DNA of 24,557 bases from an uncultured Pleurocapsa sp. (lineage in GTDB: Bacteria; Cyanobacteriota; Cyanobacteriia; Cyanobacteriales; Xenococcaceae): positions 1 to 24,557 of the forward strand of contig CAKZYI010000361.1 in assembly GCA_937884735.1 (NCBI GenBank). Reading direction: 5' to 3'. Made by a program: the position numbers and the translations under genes. Shown one piece after another: positions 1 through 8,573 of the stretch. A model generated the notes under the pieces. It ran no database searches and was not told where the DNA came from. It saw nothing but the letters and a program-made list of their open reading frames with translations. Each line of letters begins with the position of its first letter. Position 1 is the stretch's first letter.

Positions 1-3000
1 GCCGAGTTAGTTATCCATGTTGTTGTCATGGAGTACCCAGTCCATATCGCCCTGTTCTACAGTAAGAAAGAATCCATCTTCATCCTTACTGAGAAACTCT
101 AAAGAGGCTTCTGTCATTTCAGCTAGGGTAGGATTCTCATCGGCTTCCGTAGCGATAAAGTCTTGTACTGTTTCGCCAGGCATAAGCGGACGATTGATAT
201 CGGGAGTTTCTCCCTCTATTTGAGAAGAGCGATGGGAAAAAGTATTTAAGCCAGTGTTACTATAGTCGCTGTCTGCAGTTACCAAGGGCAAGTTGCCGTT
301 TTGTCCTCTAGCTCCATAGAGACCAAACAAGCGATCGCCATCTTCTGGACTGAGTACTGCTGCTGCCTCTAGCAAAACTTCTCCAGCATTAGGATTCCGC
401 TCTAAAAAATTGGATTGTTGCTTAGTTCTTCATAGGTAGACTCGGCGATATATCTGAATTCTAGCTCACCACCGATTTCTGAATCCGTGTTGTTGTAATC
501 GAGAGGATGACCGCCACCGAGAATCAGATCGGGTTGGGTTTCCAACAGCATTTGCTGCGTGACGCTATCACCAGCATCAAACTCTTCTCCTTCCAAAGCA
601 CCTTCAGGAATGCCATCATCTAGCTTACCTCGGTTGTTAACGTGAGCCCCAGGTGCAGCAGGGGTTGCGTGGCTAATAGGAACGCTAGAAACCGTACCTG
701 TAGCTTTTCCTTGTTCTTGGGCAGTTTCGAGAATGGTTTCGACTGGCTGCTCGAAAATGTCAACTCCAAGAGCGCCAGCAAATGTCTTCACTCCCGAATA
801 AAGAGACGTGCCAGCAGCAGCAGAGTCAGTAAAGTTTTGCTTAATATAGTCTGGATTAGAACCATCAAGCCAAGGTTGAGTACCCCCTTGTTGAGGGTCA
901 TAACCAACGAGATTACCTTCCCCTGGAGAATCTTCATCGGCATAGGGATTAAAGATTGGATTGAAGCCAGTTGAGCCTTCATCAGAATCGCCTGGCAGGG
1001 TAAATCCTTCCCGCAGTTCGCCTTCACCAGTAACGCGATCTCTGGGATCTCCTTCAAGGGCTGAGTTACCTTTGTCACCATCGATAATTGTTGAATAAGT
1101 CGTGGCATTGGTATAGCCTTCTAGCTCTTGGAAACTCAGTCCTTCACCCCTACCCTCTGTATAGAAATCCTCTAGAGTATTTCCTTGGTGTCCTTCGTCA
1201 ATTTGTTTGGCAATAGCAGCAGCACGAACCATTTCCCAGCCCATGCCATCGCCAACAATAAGGATGACGTTTTTAGGCGCATCTATTTCAGGCATCATCG
1301 TAGAAGTAGCATCAATGCGAGTATCGCCAACGTCCGCACCAGCTAGCTCAGAAGCTCCTAATGCTTCAGCTAGTTCGGGAGATACAAGTAAGTCCGATCC
1401 AGAAACGGTTAATGATTCAGAATCAGCAGCAACGTTGCCCGGTGCGCCGACATCAAATAAAACTTCTAAATTCAAAGCATCGTCTGTGGTATCAGCAACA
1501 AAAAAGCCACTAGCTGTTTCTGATACTCGTGCAGCATCAAAGCCAATGGAAAATTCTCCTACTGTTACTTCTGCTTCGCCAACCCCTAAAGTTATTGTTC
1601 CAGAGTGTTCTATAGTTCCGCCAACGGGCGCGAAGGGTTCTGCTTCATAAGAGAAGTCAGTGTTTTCTGTGATGGAAAAACCGATCTGAAAATCATCGGA
1701 AAAAGGTGTTCCTTCGCTATCAGAACCAACAAGAGTAATTCCTGCTGCGGATTCTAATAAAGGTAAATCGAGAAAGACGCTAGTTGTTCCCGAATCGACT
1801 TGAGCTAGAGTAGTTTCTGATGTAGATGTATTGGTCAAGAGATTACCTCCTAATGTTGGGTCTAAATCTAAGGGTTGTTCGAGGTCTATTAATACGACTT
1901 CGTTGTTGTCGATATCCCCTTCTCTGCCTTGAGAAAAGGGATAGTTATTATCGTTGGCTACCAAAATGGTGTCTTCATCGATCACAACTACGTCTTCGAT
2001 GGTGACGAAGGGCATATCATAAGTAGTTTCGCCATCACCGTTGAGGTCATCAGGGTCATCAATGTTAAGCAGATCGACAATTTCTTCTTTGGCTACAAAA
2101 CCGTTTTCATCTATTTGGGAGATATCGATTTTGAAGATCTTTTTGAATTGGGCTTCTTCTCCTTGGTTGTTATCTCGTTCGATAACTAAAAACTCGGTAT
2201 CGTTAATCGGAGTAAAGTCGCCAATAGGATTGCCGTCGGTAGTAGGGTAGTAGCCGACTAAGCCTTTATAGGAAGCAGACTCCACATCAAATTCATAGAT
2301 GCGTAGGGCATTGGCTGGATCGCCTTCTACAGTACCTTCTAGCAAAGGATATAGAGTTTTGCGATCTGGGCTAAATGCCATCCCTTCAAAACCGCGAGAT
2401 CCTGAAAGATTGGGAATGCTATCCCCTATATCTGGGTTTTGGGGTGACTGAACGAATTCTCCAGTAATGGAATCAACTACGGCTACCCCAGTAGCGGGAA
2501 AGTCGGTAAAGAAGCCATCAACGCCTACATCAATTAATTGTTCGATTTCTGATTCTGGCGTTTGAGGAGTGCCATCAGCTTCTAAGGTTAAGAATCTCTC
2601 TTCATTGCGATGGGTATAGGGATGTACTTGTAACCCCGCATCGTGGGCATAATCTACTAAGGAAAAAACTTCCCCTGTTAATTGAGTGGCGATCTCTGCT
2701 TCTCCATCACCGTCACCGTCTACAGGTTCGTCTAAAGATTCTCGCAGCAGGATATTATTCTTCCAAGCTCCTAAACCGCCAGCGAAATTACTAATAATTT
2801 GAATTACTTCGTGGTTGGCAAAGTCGCCATAGGTAATCTCTAAAGCAACTTCGCGGTTATAGCTACCGTCTTCGCCAATGATACCCAAAGCAGTCAGTAA
2901 TTCTTCACCATAGGTGGCTACTGCTTTTTCTTGAGTAAATTCTTCATCACCAAAATTGGCTACAAAATCATAAGGTATGGAGAAACCACCACCACCGTCG

Positions 3001-4190
3001 TTGATAAAGTCCCCTGCGGTATCGCCAAATAGCTGTACTAAAGGAATATTACCCAAGCCTAACTCTGTCAAGGTGCTATTTAGTTCGATAAGATTGCTAA
3101 CTTCAAAAGACTGGATAAAAATACGATTGGGGTCGATAAAGCCAGTATCTTGTAAAGTTTGGACTAAAGGTTCTTCTAAAGATAGTTCTTGTTGGTCTAA
3201 GAAAGTAGGATGTTTGGTTTCGGGATAAATTCCTACTTGTACTCCTGTTTCTGCTTCAGTCTGTTGAACTAGCTCAATTATCTCTTCCAAGGTAGGGATT
3301 TCAAACGCTTCGTTGAATTCTTGCGAGCGAAAATCCCTAGACTGTAACGCCCGCAGCATTTTGATTTCTTCGAGGGAAAAGTCTTCAGCAAAATACGCCG
3401 TTACTTCTTCCCCATCCAAAATTTTGGTGGACATCCGATCTTCACCAAACACCTCTGCCACATTGGTAGTGTCGTCTAAAATTGGTTCGTGACGGGCAAT
3501 TAATACCCCGTCCCTAGTAATTACTAAATCTGGTTCGATAAAATCTGCCCCTTGAGCGATCGCAACCTTGTATGCTTCTAAGGTATGTTCGGGTAATAGT
3601 CCACTCGCACCCCGATGACCGATTACTAGAGGTTCTTGACCGTTTAAAGTATTAAGATTGGTAATATTAGGGGTAGAGATAGGTGCTTCGATTAATTCTC
3701 CATCGGAATTGAAATGCAACAGGTATGGACCGAATTCTTCCCCTACCCAAATATCTCCATTGTCATCAATAACAAAGGATTCGATATCGAAATCGCCTCC
3801 AGTAAGCAGACGTTCTTCGCTATTTTGGTTAACAATATCAAAAGGTATTAAATTATCGGGGTCGGAAAGTTGGACTAAGCCTTGTACTTTTACACTTCCG
3901 TCTCCATTTTCTGCGCCTGAAAAATTAGGCTCTACTTGCTATATACGAAATAGATAATCTGTACTGTTGTCTTGCGCCCCAAAGCCATTATCGGATAAAA
4001 ACCAAAATGCCCCGCTATTATCTGGCGCAAACTGTACTCCACTAAAGCCTTGGACTGGTTGTCCTTCAAATGGACCAGTGCGTCCGTTGGCATCAATGGG
4101 ATTACCTTCGCCGTCATTTCCCCCCGCAGGAGGACCCTCAGCAAAAGTATCTGCTGGTAAAGAAGCAAAACCAGCTAATTGATTAGTCAT
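1..4190 (-). pseudogene. Broken multidomain phosphatase: phytase-like / GDPD / PhoA-type alkaline phosphatase (runs off the left edge)
   Basis: Reading begins at ATG 4190 (MTNQLAGFASLP). An N-terminal esterase-like phytase half (GFSGVQFAP, WVGEEFGPYLLHF) is followed near 3625-2490 by a GDPD domain (GHRGAS, then E-x-D, HEP; ends DGFFTDFP). The second phytase-like half (GSRGFEGMAFSPD) spans about 2405-1865, then comes an acidic spacer, then alkaline phosphatase (VGDGMG near 1260, nucleophile motif TDSAAAGTS near 820, SHATPAAPGAH near 655, VEQGDMDW near 45). Lesions: TAG at 3939-3941 as codon 84, in frame with an open reading frame on both sides; a one-base deletion in the A-run at 404-409 that creates a stop at 402-404, after which the protein continues in another frame as LERNPNAGEVLLEAAAV; and TAA at 7-9 after HDNNMDN where a Leu codon is expected. 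The longest intact piece is 402-3719 (1105 residues from an internal Met). If functional it would release phosphate from phosphomono- and diesters outside the cytoplasm. Recent decay is most likely; sequencing error is possible. Confidence 0.8.
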
Positions 4191-4433
4191 GATGTGATTT
4201 TTCTGAATAAAATTGAGTAGCTTAAAATGAAGCCAAATATTAGAAAACAATCTGAGAAAAAATTTCTATATGTTCTCTCTCTACTCAGAATTTCACAACC
4301 ATATTAAGACTTGGTAATTGATAATTTAAGAGTACTAAACATTAATAATTAAAAGATTTATCTTAATCAGAAGAAAATCATTTTAATCAGAAATTTATTG
4401 GAAATTAACCTGGTTTTAATACTGTTTTATCTT

Positions 4434-4648
4434 TTAGTTAACGTGAGTTCGGGATATGCTCAAACAATTGTCATACAATCAATTAAAAAACCATTTTTGA
4501 CAGTTAAATTCAAAATCTAGAAGAGTAAACAATTCCTCGAAAGCTAAAGGCTTAAGGCTATTTCCTAAAGGATTATGCGTAGCGGTATCATTAAGGAAAT
4601 AGCTACCTAAACTAATCAATTCTGTTAACCCGAACTCACGTTAGTTAA
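4434..4648. mobile_element. MITE-like non-coding element with terminal inverted repeats and target duplication
   Basis: TAACGTGAGTTCGGG at 4439-4453 is matched perfectly in inverted orientation at 4629-4643. The 8-mer TTAGTTAA occurs directly at both outer edges (4434-4441 and 4641-4648), as expected of a target-site duplication; because the repeat and the ends share bases, the element proper could be 4442-4640. No reading frame inside could encode a transposase. A second inverted pair, GCTATTTCCT at 4557-4566 and AGGAAATAGC at 4594-4603, forms an inner hairpin. The transposase family that would mobilise it is not identifiable from the sequence. Confidence 0.7.
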
Positions 4649-4933
4649 TGTAGAGAATATGTTACTAAAAACCAAAACGAATCAATGAGCAATATGTATT
4701 GGTTAAACACTAAAATGACCCAAAATATAATCAAATAAAATTTTTTCTAAGTTTTTACTAAACCACGTCTAATTTGAAGTGAATGGAACCTGTGGTTTTT
4801 TCGATAACTGTTCTATGAATGGGAAAAAGCGGCTCTTTAGGAGTCGAGGATTAGGGAATAGAAAACCTTACATTCCCGAAAAAACTAAAACTATAATTCT
4901 CTATCTGGACGCGGTTTATAGCATATAAAATTT

Positions 4934-4953
4934 AAATATTTAGCTAAATATTT
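4934..4953. repeat. 20-bp perfect AT-rich palindrome just after the DUF2103 stop
   Basis: AAATATTTAGCTAAATATTT is a perfect palindrome whose edge lies six bases beyond the DUF2103 stop codon (4960-4962). In RNA it could form a short hairpin marking the 3' end of the clpS2-DUF2103 transcript, although there is no clean T-tract after it. Confidence 0.4.
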
Positions 4954-4959
4954 GGCGAC

Positions 4960-5244
4960 TTACTGCATGGCTTGGGCGATCGCTTTTTCCAAATTTTCTT
5001 GTTCTAAAGTAGTCAAAATAAAAACTTCCTGTACAGTTTTACCTTGACGAGCAATAACTTTATAACCGCCACGAATAGGAACGGATACCTTTAGTTTGAT
5101 CTTTGGTATATGGCTTCTAGTTTTTTTGATTCTTCCTGGAGTAATTGTGGTGATTCCCTCGCATTTAACTAATTTTTCTAAGATGGGAATCAAGCCATCA
5201 AGATGAGTTGAATGATTCCAGACTATCCGACCATCAGAAGCCAT
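4960..5244 (-). CDS. DUF2103 family protein (predicted metal-binding)
   Basis: 94 residues, full length for the family as I know it. The N-terminus has a conserved-looking stretch with two histidines (WNHSTHLDGLI, His11 and His14), followed by a basic segment (PGRIKKTRSH) and a compact alpha/beta C-terminal part. Family annotation is 'predicted metal-binding protein'; no reaction is known. It starts 26 bases after the clpS2 stop on the same strand, so the two are probably co-transcribed, which may hint at a role linked to protein turnover, but that is inference. No signal peptide or membrane segment is visible. Confidence 0.75.
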   Translation of the reverse strand: MASDGRIVWNHSTHLDGLIPILEKLVKCEGITTITPGRIKKTRSHIPKIKLKVSVPIRGGYKVIARQGKTVQEVFILTTLEQENLEKAIAQAMQ

Positions 5245-5270
5245 AATATTACTTGCTATCTACTACTTAA

Positions 5271-5564
5271 TTAAGCTTTCTCTAACGGTGCCATAGTTAA
5301 CCCAGCACGCTTAAGCTGTTGATGATATAGTTCAGCTTGTTCTTGGGGTCCAACCCACACTAAAGCCTGCCCTTGATTATGTATTTCGTCCGCCAATTCT
5401 CTAGCGCGATCGCTGCTCATCCCTGGAATATAGGTCACTAAACATTTGATCACATGGGGAAAAGTGTTAAAGTCATCGTTCAACACGATTATCTTGTAGT
5501 TGGGATAGTGTTGTTTGATGGTTTGACTAGACTTTTCTTTGATTACTGTTGGTGTAGCAGTCAT
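5271..5564 (-). CDS. clpS2: ClpS2, N-degron adaptor for ClpAP/ClpCP protease
   Basis: 97 residues. ClpS proteins deliver substrates with destabilising N-terminal residues to the Clp ATPase. The diagnostic NDDFNTFPHV motif (substrate pocket region) sits around residues 29-38 after a flexible N-terminus, and the family's C-terminal strand is seen in QAELYHQQLKRAGLTMAPLE. The run IPGMSSDRARELADEIHNQGQALVWVGPQEQAE matches the second cyanobacterial paralogue (ClpS2) rather than ClpS1. The preferred partner in cyanobacteria is ClpC. It is the first gene of a two-gene unit with DUF2103 and diverges from gatD across 173 bases that should hold both promoters. Confidence 0.9.
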   Translation of the reverse strand: MTATPTVIKEKSSQTIKQHYPNYKIIVLNDDFNTFPHVIKCLVTYIPGMSSDRARELADEIHNQGQALVWVGPQEQAELYHQQLKRAGLTMAPLEKA

Positions 5565-5737
5565 TCCCGTAAATCCTTATAGTTCAACTCGATAGATACT
5601 TTGATGGTTAATCTTTATTTACAAATAGTTTAGCTATTTTTAACTGTTTATCCAAAATTGATTTTAGCGATCGCCCTACTGTGAGTTAATATTGCAGCGA
5701 TCTTATTTGCTATTCTTTATCTTTTACCACCACCAAA

Positions 5738-6532
5738 ATGAAAATTGCAATCGGCTGGCTTTATCCTACATTGATGAGTACTTATGGCGATCGCGGTAAT
5801 GTTATCTGTATACAAAGGCGATGTCAGTGGCGAGATATACTAGTAGAAATTATTCCCCTTAAAAGAGAAACACCACCAGAAATATTTGAACAAGTAGATT
5901 TAATTGTTGGAGGAGGCGCACAGGATCGTCAGCAAGAAATTGTCATGCGAGATTTGCAAGGAGAAAAAGCCCAAGCTTTAAAAAGCAAGCTAGATAACGG
6001 AACACCAGGAGTATTTACCTGTGGCTCACCTCAGCTTTTGGGACACTATTATGAGCCAGCATTGGGCAAAAGAATTGATGGTTTAGGTATGTTGGATATG
6101 GTGAGCCAACATCCTGGTATTGAAGCACAACGTTGCATTGGTAATTTGGTGTTTGAAATTACTGCCGAGCCTCTTGCTAAGGAATTAGAAGCCATGCTGG
6201 GAGAAAAGCCTGTGGCAATTGGTTTTGAAAATCATGGAGGAAGGACATATCTTAGGGACGTGCAGCCTCTGGGTAAGGTAATCCAAGGATATGGCAACAA
6301 TGGCGAAGACAAAACAGCAGGAGCTTTTTATCAAAATGCGATCGCTACTTATTCCCATGGACCTTTGCTACCCAAGAATCCTTTTATCGCTGATTGGTTA
6401 ATAAAAAAAGCCTTGCAAAACAAATATGAGCAAGAAATAAATTTAGTTGCGATCGACGATTCCCTAGCTATATCAGCCCGTAAAGCAATGTTGCAACGTC
6501 TTGACTTATCTAATTTTATGGCTACAGTTTAG
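5738..6532 (+). CDS. gatD: GatD, glutamine amidotransferase subunit of lipid II isoglutaminyl synthase (MurT-GatD)
   Basis: 264 residues, a CobB/CobQ-like class I glutamine amidotransferase. The N-terminus MKIAIGWLYPTLMSTYGDRGN is typical of GatD. The nucleophile is Cys95 in GVFTCGSPQLLG and the catalytic His207 lies in YSHGPLLPKNP. With MurT it would amidate D-glutamate of the peptidoglycan stem peptide in the cytoplasm, GatD supplying ammonia from glutamine. MurT is often encoded beside gatD, but neither neighbour here is a Mur ligase, so the partner must lie elsewhere. A cobyric acid synthase-type domain is the alternative, but the length and the His context favour GatD. Confidence 0.85.
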   Translation: MKIAIGWLYPTLMSTYGDRGNVICIQRRCQWRDILVEIIPLKRETPPEIFEQVDLIVGGGAQDRQQEIVMRDLQGEKAQALKSKLDNGTPGVFTCGSPQLLGHYYEPALGKRIDGLGMLDMVSQHPGIEAQRCIGNLVFEITAEPLAKELEAMLGEKPVAIGFENHGGRTYLRDVQPLGKVIQGYGNNGEDKTAGAFYQNAIATYSHGPLLPKNPFIADWLIKKALQNKYEQEINLVAIDDSLAISARKAMLQRLDLSNFMATV

Positions 6533-6559
6533 ACATTTGTTGTTAATCTTTGCATTAAG

Positions 6560-6579
6560 TTGCGTGCTATGCAACGCAA
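6560..6579 (+). terminator. Possible terminator hairpin after gatD
   Basis: TTGCGT at 6560-6565 pairs perfectly with ACGCAA at 6574-6579 around an eight-base loop, 27 bases after the gatD stop and followed by TTTGTCTT. The stem is short and the T-tract interrupted, so efficiency is doubtful. Confidence 0.35.
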
Positions 6580-6661
6580 TTTGTCTTAGTATTGCAATTA
6601 GATAAAATTATGCAAGACAATCTTGCAACAGATAAATACCAATGCAATTGCAACCAAAACT

Positions 6662-7459
6662 ATGACTGGAAAAGTACTAGATAATGGCTCTGCTGGAATC
6701 TTGATCTTGATCATACCTTTTGCTTTTGGTTTTGTCGTTTTGTATCAGCTATGGCCTTTCTTGCTTGCATTTGCAGCATTAATCGTAGCTTTCAAATTTT
6801 GGCAAAACTACCAATGGCAAAAATGGTGTGGAGAAATCAATCCTTACTTTAATCAATTGATCAAAGAAAATAGAGGATACCTAACTCCAGTAGACCTATC
6901 CGTTAAAGCGAATTTGACCGCCAAAGATGCCAAAACATTTTTAACTCGCAAAAGCGATGAGTACGGCACTCTACCTCAAAATGTAAAAGACAAAGGTTTC
7001 GTTTATTATTTTCCAACAGCAAGTGCTTTAGGCAGTATTTTTGACGACAGCGAGCCAGAGCCTGCGATTAATTCTTATCAGCTATCAGGCAAAGAATCTA
7101 ATAAATTATCTGTTAGAGGAATTGCTCAATTAGCCAAAGAAGAACAAAACGTATCGAATGAGACTTCTTCTAGTGTCGCTCAGTTGACTAAAGAAGAACC
7201 CACCTCTTCTACAGCGACTATTGAACCTGAAATTGAGTCAAGCAGTTTAAGCGATATAAGTGAAGACTCTTCTATTGATGTTAGTCAATCACTAATTCAG
7301 GCTGAACTGGCAAAGCGTCTCGATCTCAATACTAGTACAGTTGGCCGACGTAAATCAGATCCAGATTTTGAAGAGTGGAGTCAAAGCAAAGATCCTGAAG
7401 GAATAGCTTGGAGATACGAAGAAACAACCAAGCTTTTTGTAGCAGTCGTTTCAAACTAA
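6662..7459 (+). CDS. Membrane protein of unknown function with conserved C-terminal module
   Basis: I chose ATG 6662 (265 residues); an in-frame TTG at 6623 would add 13 residues, and neither has a clear ribosome binding site. Two hydrophobic segments follow at once (GILILIIPFAFGFVVLY and WPFLLAFAALIVAFKFW), then a cytoplasmic-looking domain (YFNQLIKENRGYLTPVDLSVKANLTAKDAKTFL) that resembles a small helical DNA-binding or PCI-like fold. Next is a Ser/Glu-rich disordered linker and a C-terminal block (QAELAKRLDLNTSTVGRRKSD) that reads like a helix-turn-helix followed by FEEWSQSKDPEGIAWRYEE. I know similar C-terminal blocks from uncharacterised cyanobacterial proteins. No enzyme motif is visible. 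It may be a membrane-anchored DNA-binding or scaffold protein; function unknown. Confidence 0.7.
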   Translation: MTGKVLDNGSAGILILIIPFAFGFVVLYQLWPFLLAFAALIVAFKFWQNYQWQKWCGEINPYFNQLIKENRGYLTPVDLSVKANLTAKDAKTFLTRKSDEYGTLPQNVKDKGFVYYFPTASALGSIFDDSEPEPAINSYQLSGKESNKLSVRGIAQLAKEEQNVSNETSSSVAQLTKEEPTSSTATIEPEIESSSLSDISEDSSIDVSQSLIQAELAKRLDLNTSTVGRRKSDPDFEEWSQSKDPEGIAWRYEETTKLFVAVVSN

Positions 7460-7516
7460 ATTTTTCGCTGTTCTTAGAATTGTCTTTTCGTATTTTGCCC
7501 GATTTAAATGTCACCA

Positions 7517-7528
7517 TTAACGTGAGTT
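7517..7528 (+). repeat. Isolated 12-bp copy of the MITE end
   Basis: TTAACGTGAGTT repeats the outer end of the element at 4438-4449, in the same orientation as its left end. I find no inverted partner within the following intergenic region, so it may be a remnant or a chance match. Confidence 0.3.
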
Positions 7529-7653
7529 AAGGTTAGATAAATTATACAGTTAAGCTAACTACAAGCTATGGGCTTTTTAGCAAATTTCAATCTGCTTTCA
7601 TGTTATCGGGTGTTTTTAGATCGACAATAAAACTATTTGTTCCAAAATAAACT

Positions 7654-7687
7654 GGGGATTATAGAACGATTATTCTCTATAGTCCCC
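7654..7687 (+). terminator. 12-bp stem hairpin upstream of pgeF
   Basis: GGGGATTATAGA (7654-7665) pairs with TCTATAGTCCCC (7676-7687) with one G-T wobble around a ten-base loop. It lies about 195 bases after the membrane-protein stop and 66 bases before the pgeF start. The downstream stretch TCTTCTAATTATGATAG is only weakly T-rich, so this may be a terminator or a 5' leader structure of pgeF. Confidence 0.5.
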
Positions 7688-7753
7688 TCTTCTAATTATG
7701 ATAGTTTTTCTCATAAAATTGACACGTATCGTAGATAGGATGAAGCATAAAAG

Positions 7754-8566
7754 ATGAAGGATGAACAAATTGGTCAGAATTGGCAATGGCAAACGGTTGA
7801 AGAAAATACTTATTTGACCTGCAATTTACTCTCAGATTGGCGACATGGATTTTTTACCGCAGGTTTTTATCCTCAGACTCCTGAAGACTTGACTTCTATT
7901 CTGCAATCAAAAACAGAGGCATATAGAGTCAAACAGGTACATGGCAATGTGGTGCTGACTACTCAAGAGATTACTAAAGCTATCAAAAAGCAAAATTTGA
8001 CTAATTCTTTTCCTGATGCCGATGGAGTAATTAGCGATCGCCCTAACCAATCGGTTTGGGTAGCTAGTACCGATTGTACGCCTATTTTAATTGGCGATCG
8101 CATCTCTGGTAAAGTATGTGCTATTCATGCTGGTTGGCGGGGAACATCTCTAAAAATTGTCGCCAAAGCGATCGCCCATTTTCTAGAGTCTGGTAGCAAG
8201 AAAGAAAATCTTAGAGTTGCCATTGGTCCTGGAATCTCAGGTAAAATGTATCAGGTGGATAATAGAGTCGCCATAAAAGTGGTTCAAACAATTTTTCCCG
8301 ATGTTATCGGTCGAAGTGAGAGCGAAATACTTCAAGAGTTGAAACAAGTTCCCAACTCTCCCATATTAGATGATGAATTACCAGGGAAAGTTCGCCTCAA
8401 TGTATCTAGAGTGAACCAAATACAGCTAGAGCAATTAAATATCAATCCTCAAAATATTGCGATCGCCAAAGATTTCTGCACATATCAACAAAGCGATCTC
8501 CTTTTCTCTTATCGACGCACAGGAGAAAAGAAGGTTCAGTGGTCGGGGATAACTTGTAACCTATAA
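7754..8566 (+). CDS. pgeF: PgeF/YfiH family (LACC1-like) purine nucleoside phosphorylase, peptidoglycan editing factor
   Basis: 270 residues, normal for the family. The three metal/active-site residues are present: His63 in VHGNVV, Cys108 in ASTDCTPIL, and His125 in CAIHAGWRGT. The DADGVISD motif before them is also typical. Family members were first called polyphenol oxidases. They have been shown to act on purine nucleosides, and in E. coli the protein is linked to correct peptidoglycan stem composition. It is cytoplasmic, with no signal peptide. The next gene starts seven bases downstream, which indicates co-transcription. The ATG at 7754 has no strong ribosome binding site, as is common in cyanobacteria. 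Confidence 0.88.
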   Translation: MKDEQIGQNWQWQTVEENTYLTCNLLSDWRHGFFTAGFYPQTPEDLTSILQSKTEAYRVKQVHGNVVLTTQEITKAIKKQNLTNSFPDADGVISDRPNQSVWVASTDCTPILIGDRISGKVCAIHAGWRGTSLKIVAKAIAHFLESGSKKENLRVAIGPGISGKMYQVDNRVAIKVVQTIFPDVIGRSESEILQELKQVPNSPILDDELPGKVRLNVSRVNQIQLEQLNINPQNIAIAKDFCTYQQSDLLFSYRRTGEKKVQWSGITCNL

Positions 8567-8573
8567 ATATTAA

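Larger units (their letters stand above)
4191..4959. other. Gene-free stretch upstream of the broken phosphatase gene
   Basis: Apart from the inverted-repeat element at 4434-4648 and the palindrome at 4934-4953, I see no gene. The sequence is AT-rich with stops in every frame. It should contain the promoter of the phosphatase gene on the minus strand, but I cannot point to a convincing -10/-35 pair or a PhoB box. Confidence 0.5.

Noticed and set aside
642..1650. Plus-strand reading frames (642-974, 1207-1650) opposite the alkaline phosphatase region
   Set aside because: They are antisense to strongly conserved phosphatase motifs, have low-complexity Ser/Pro/Ala composition and match no family I know.
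3939..3941. TAG as a pyrrolysine or selenocysteine-type recoded codon
   Set aside because: Selenocysteine uses TGA; pyrrolysine is not expected in cyanobacteria; other genes here (for example gatD and the DUF721 gene) end normally in TAG.
4557..4603. Inner hairpin of the MITE as a terminator or small RNA
   Set aside because: It has a 27-base loop, no T-tract and lies inside the inverted-repeat element, which explains it better.
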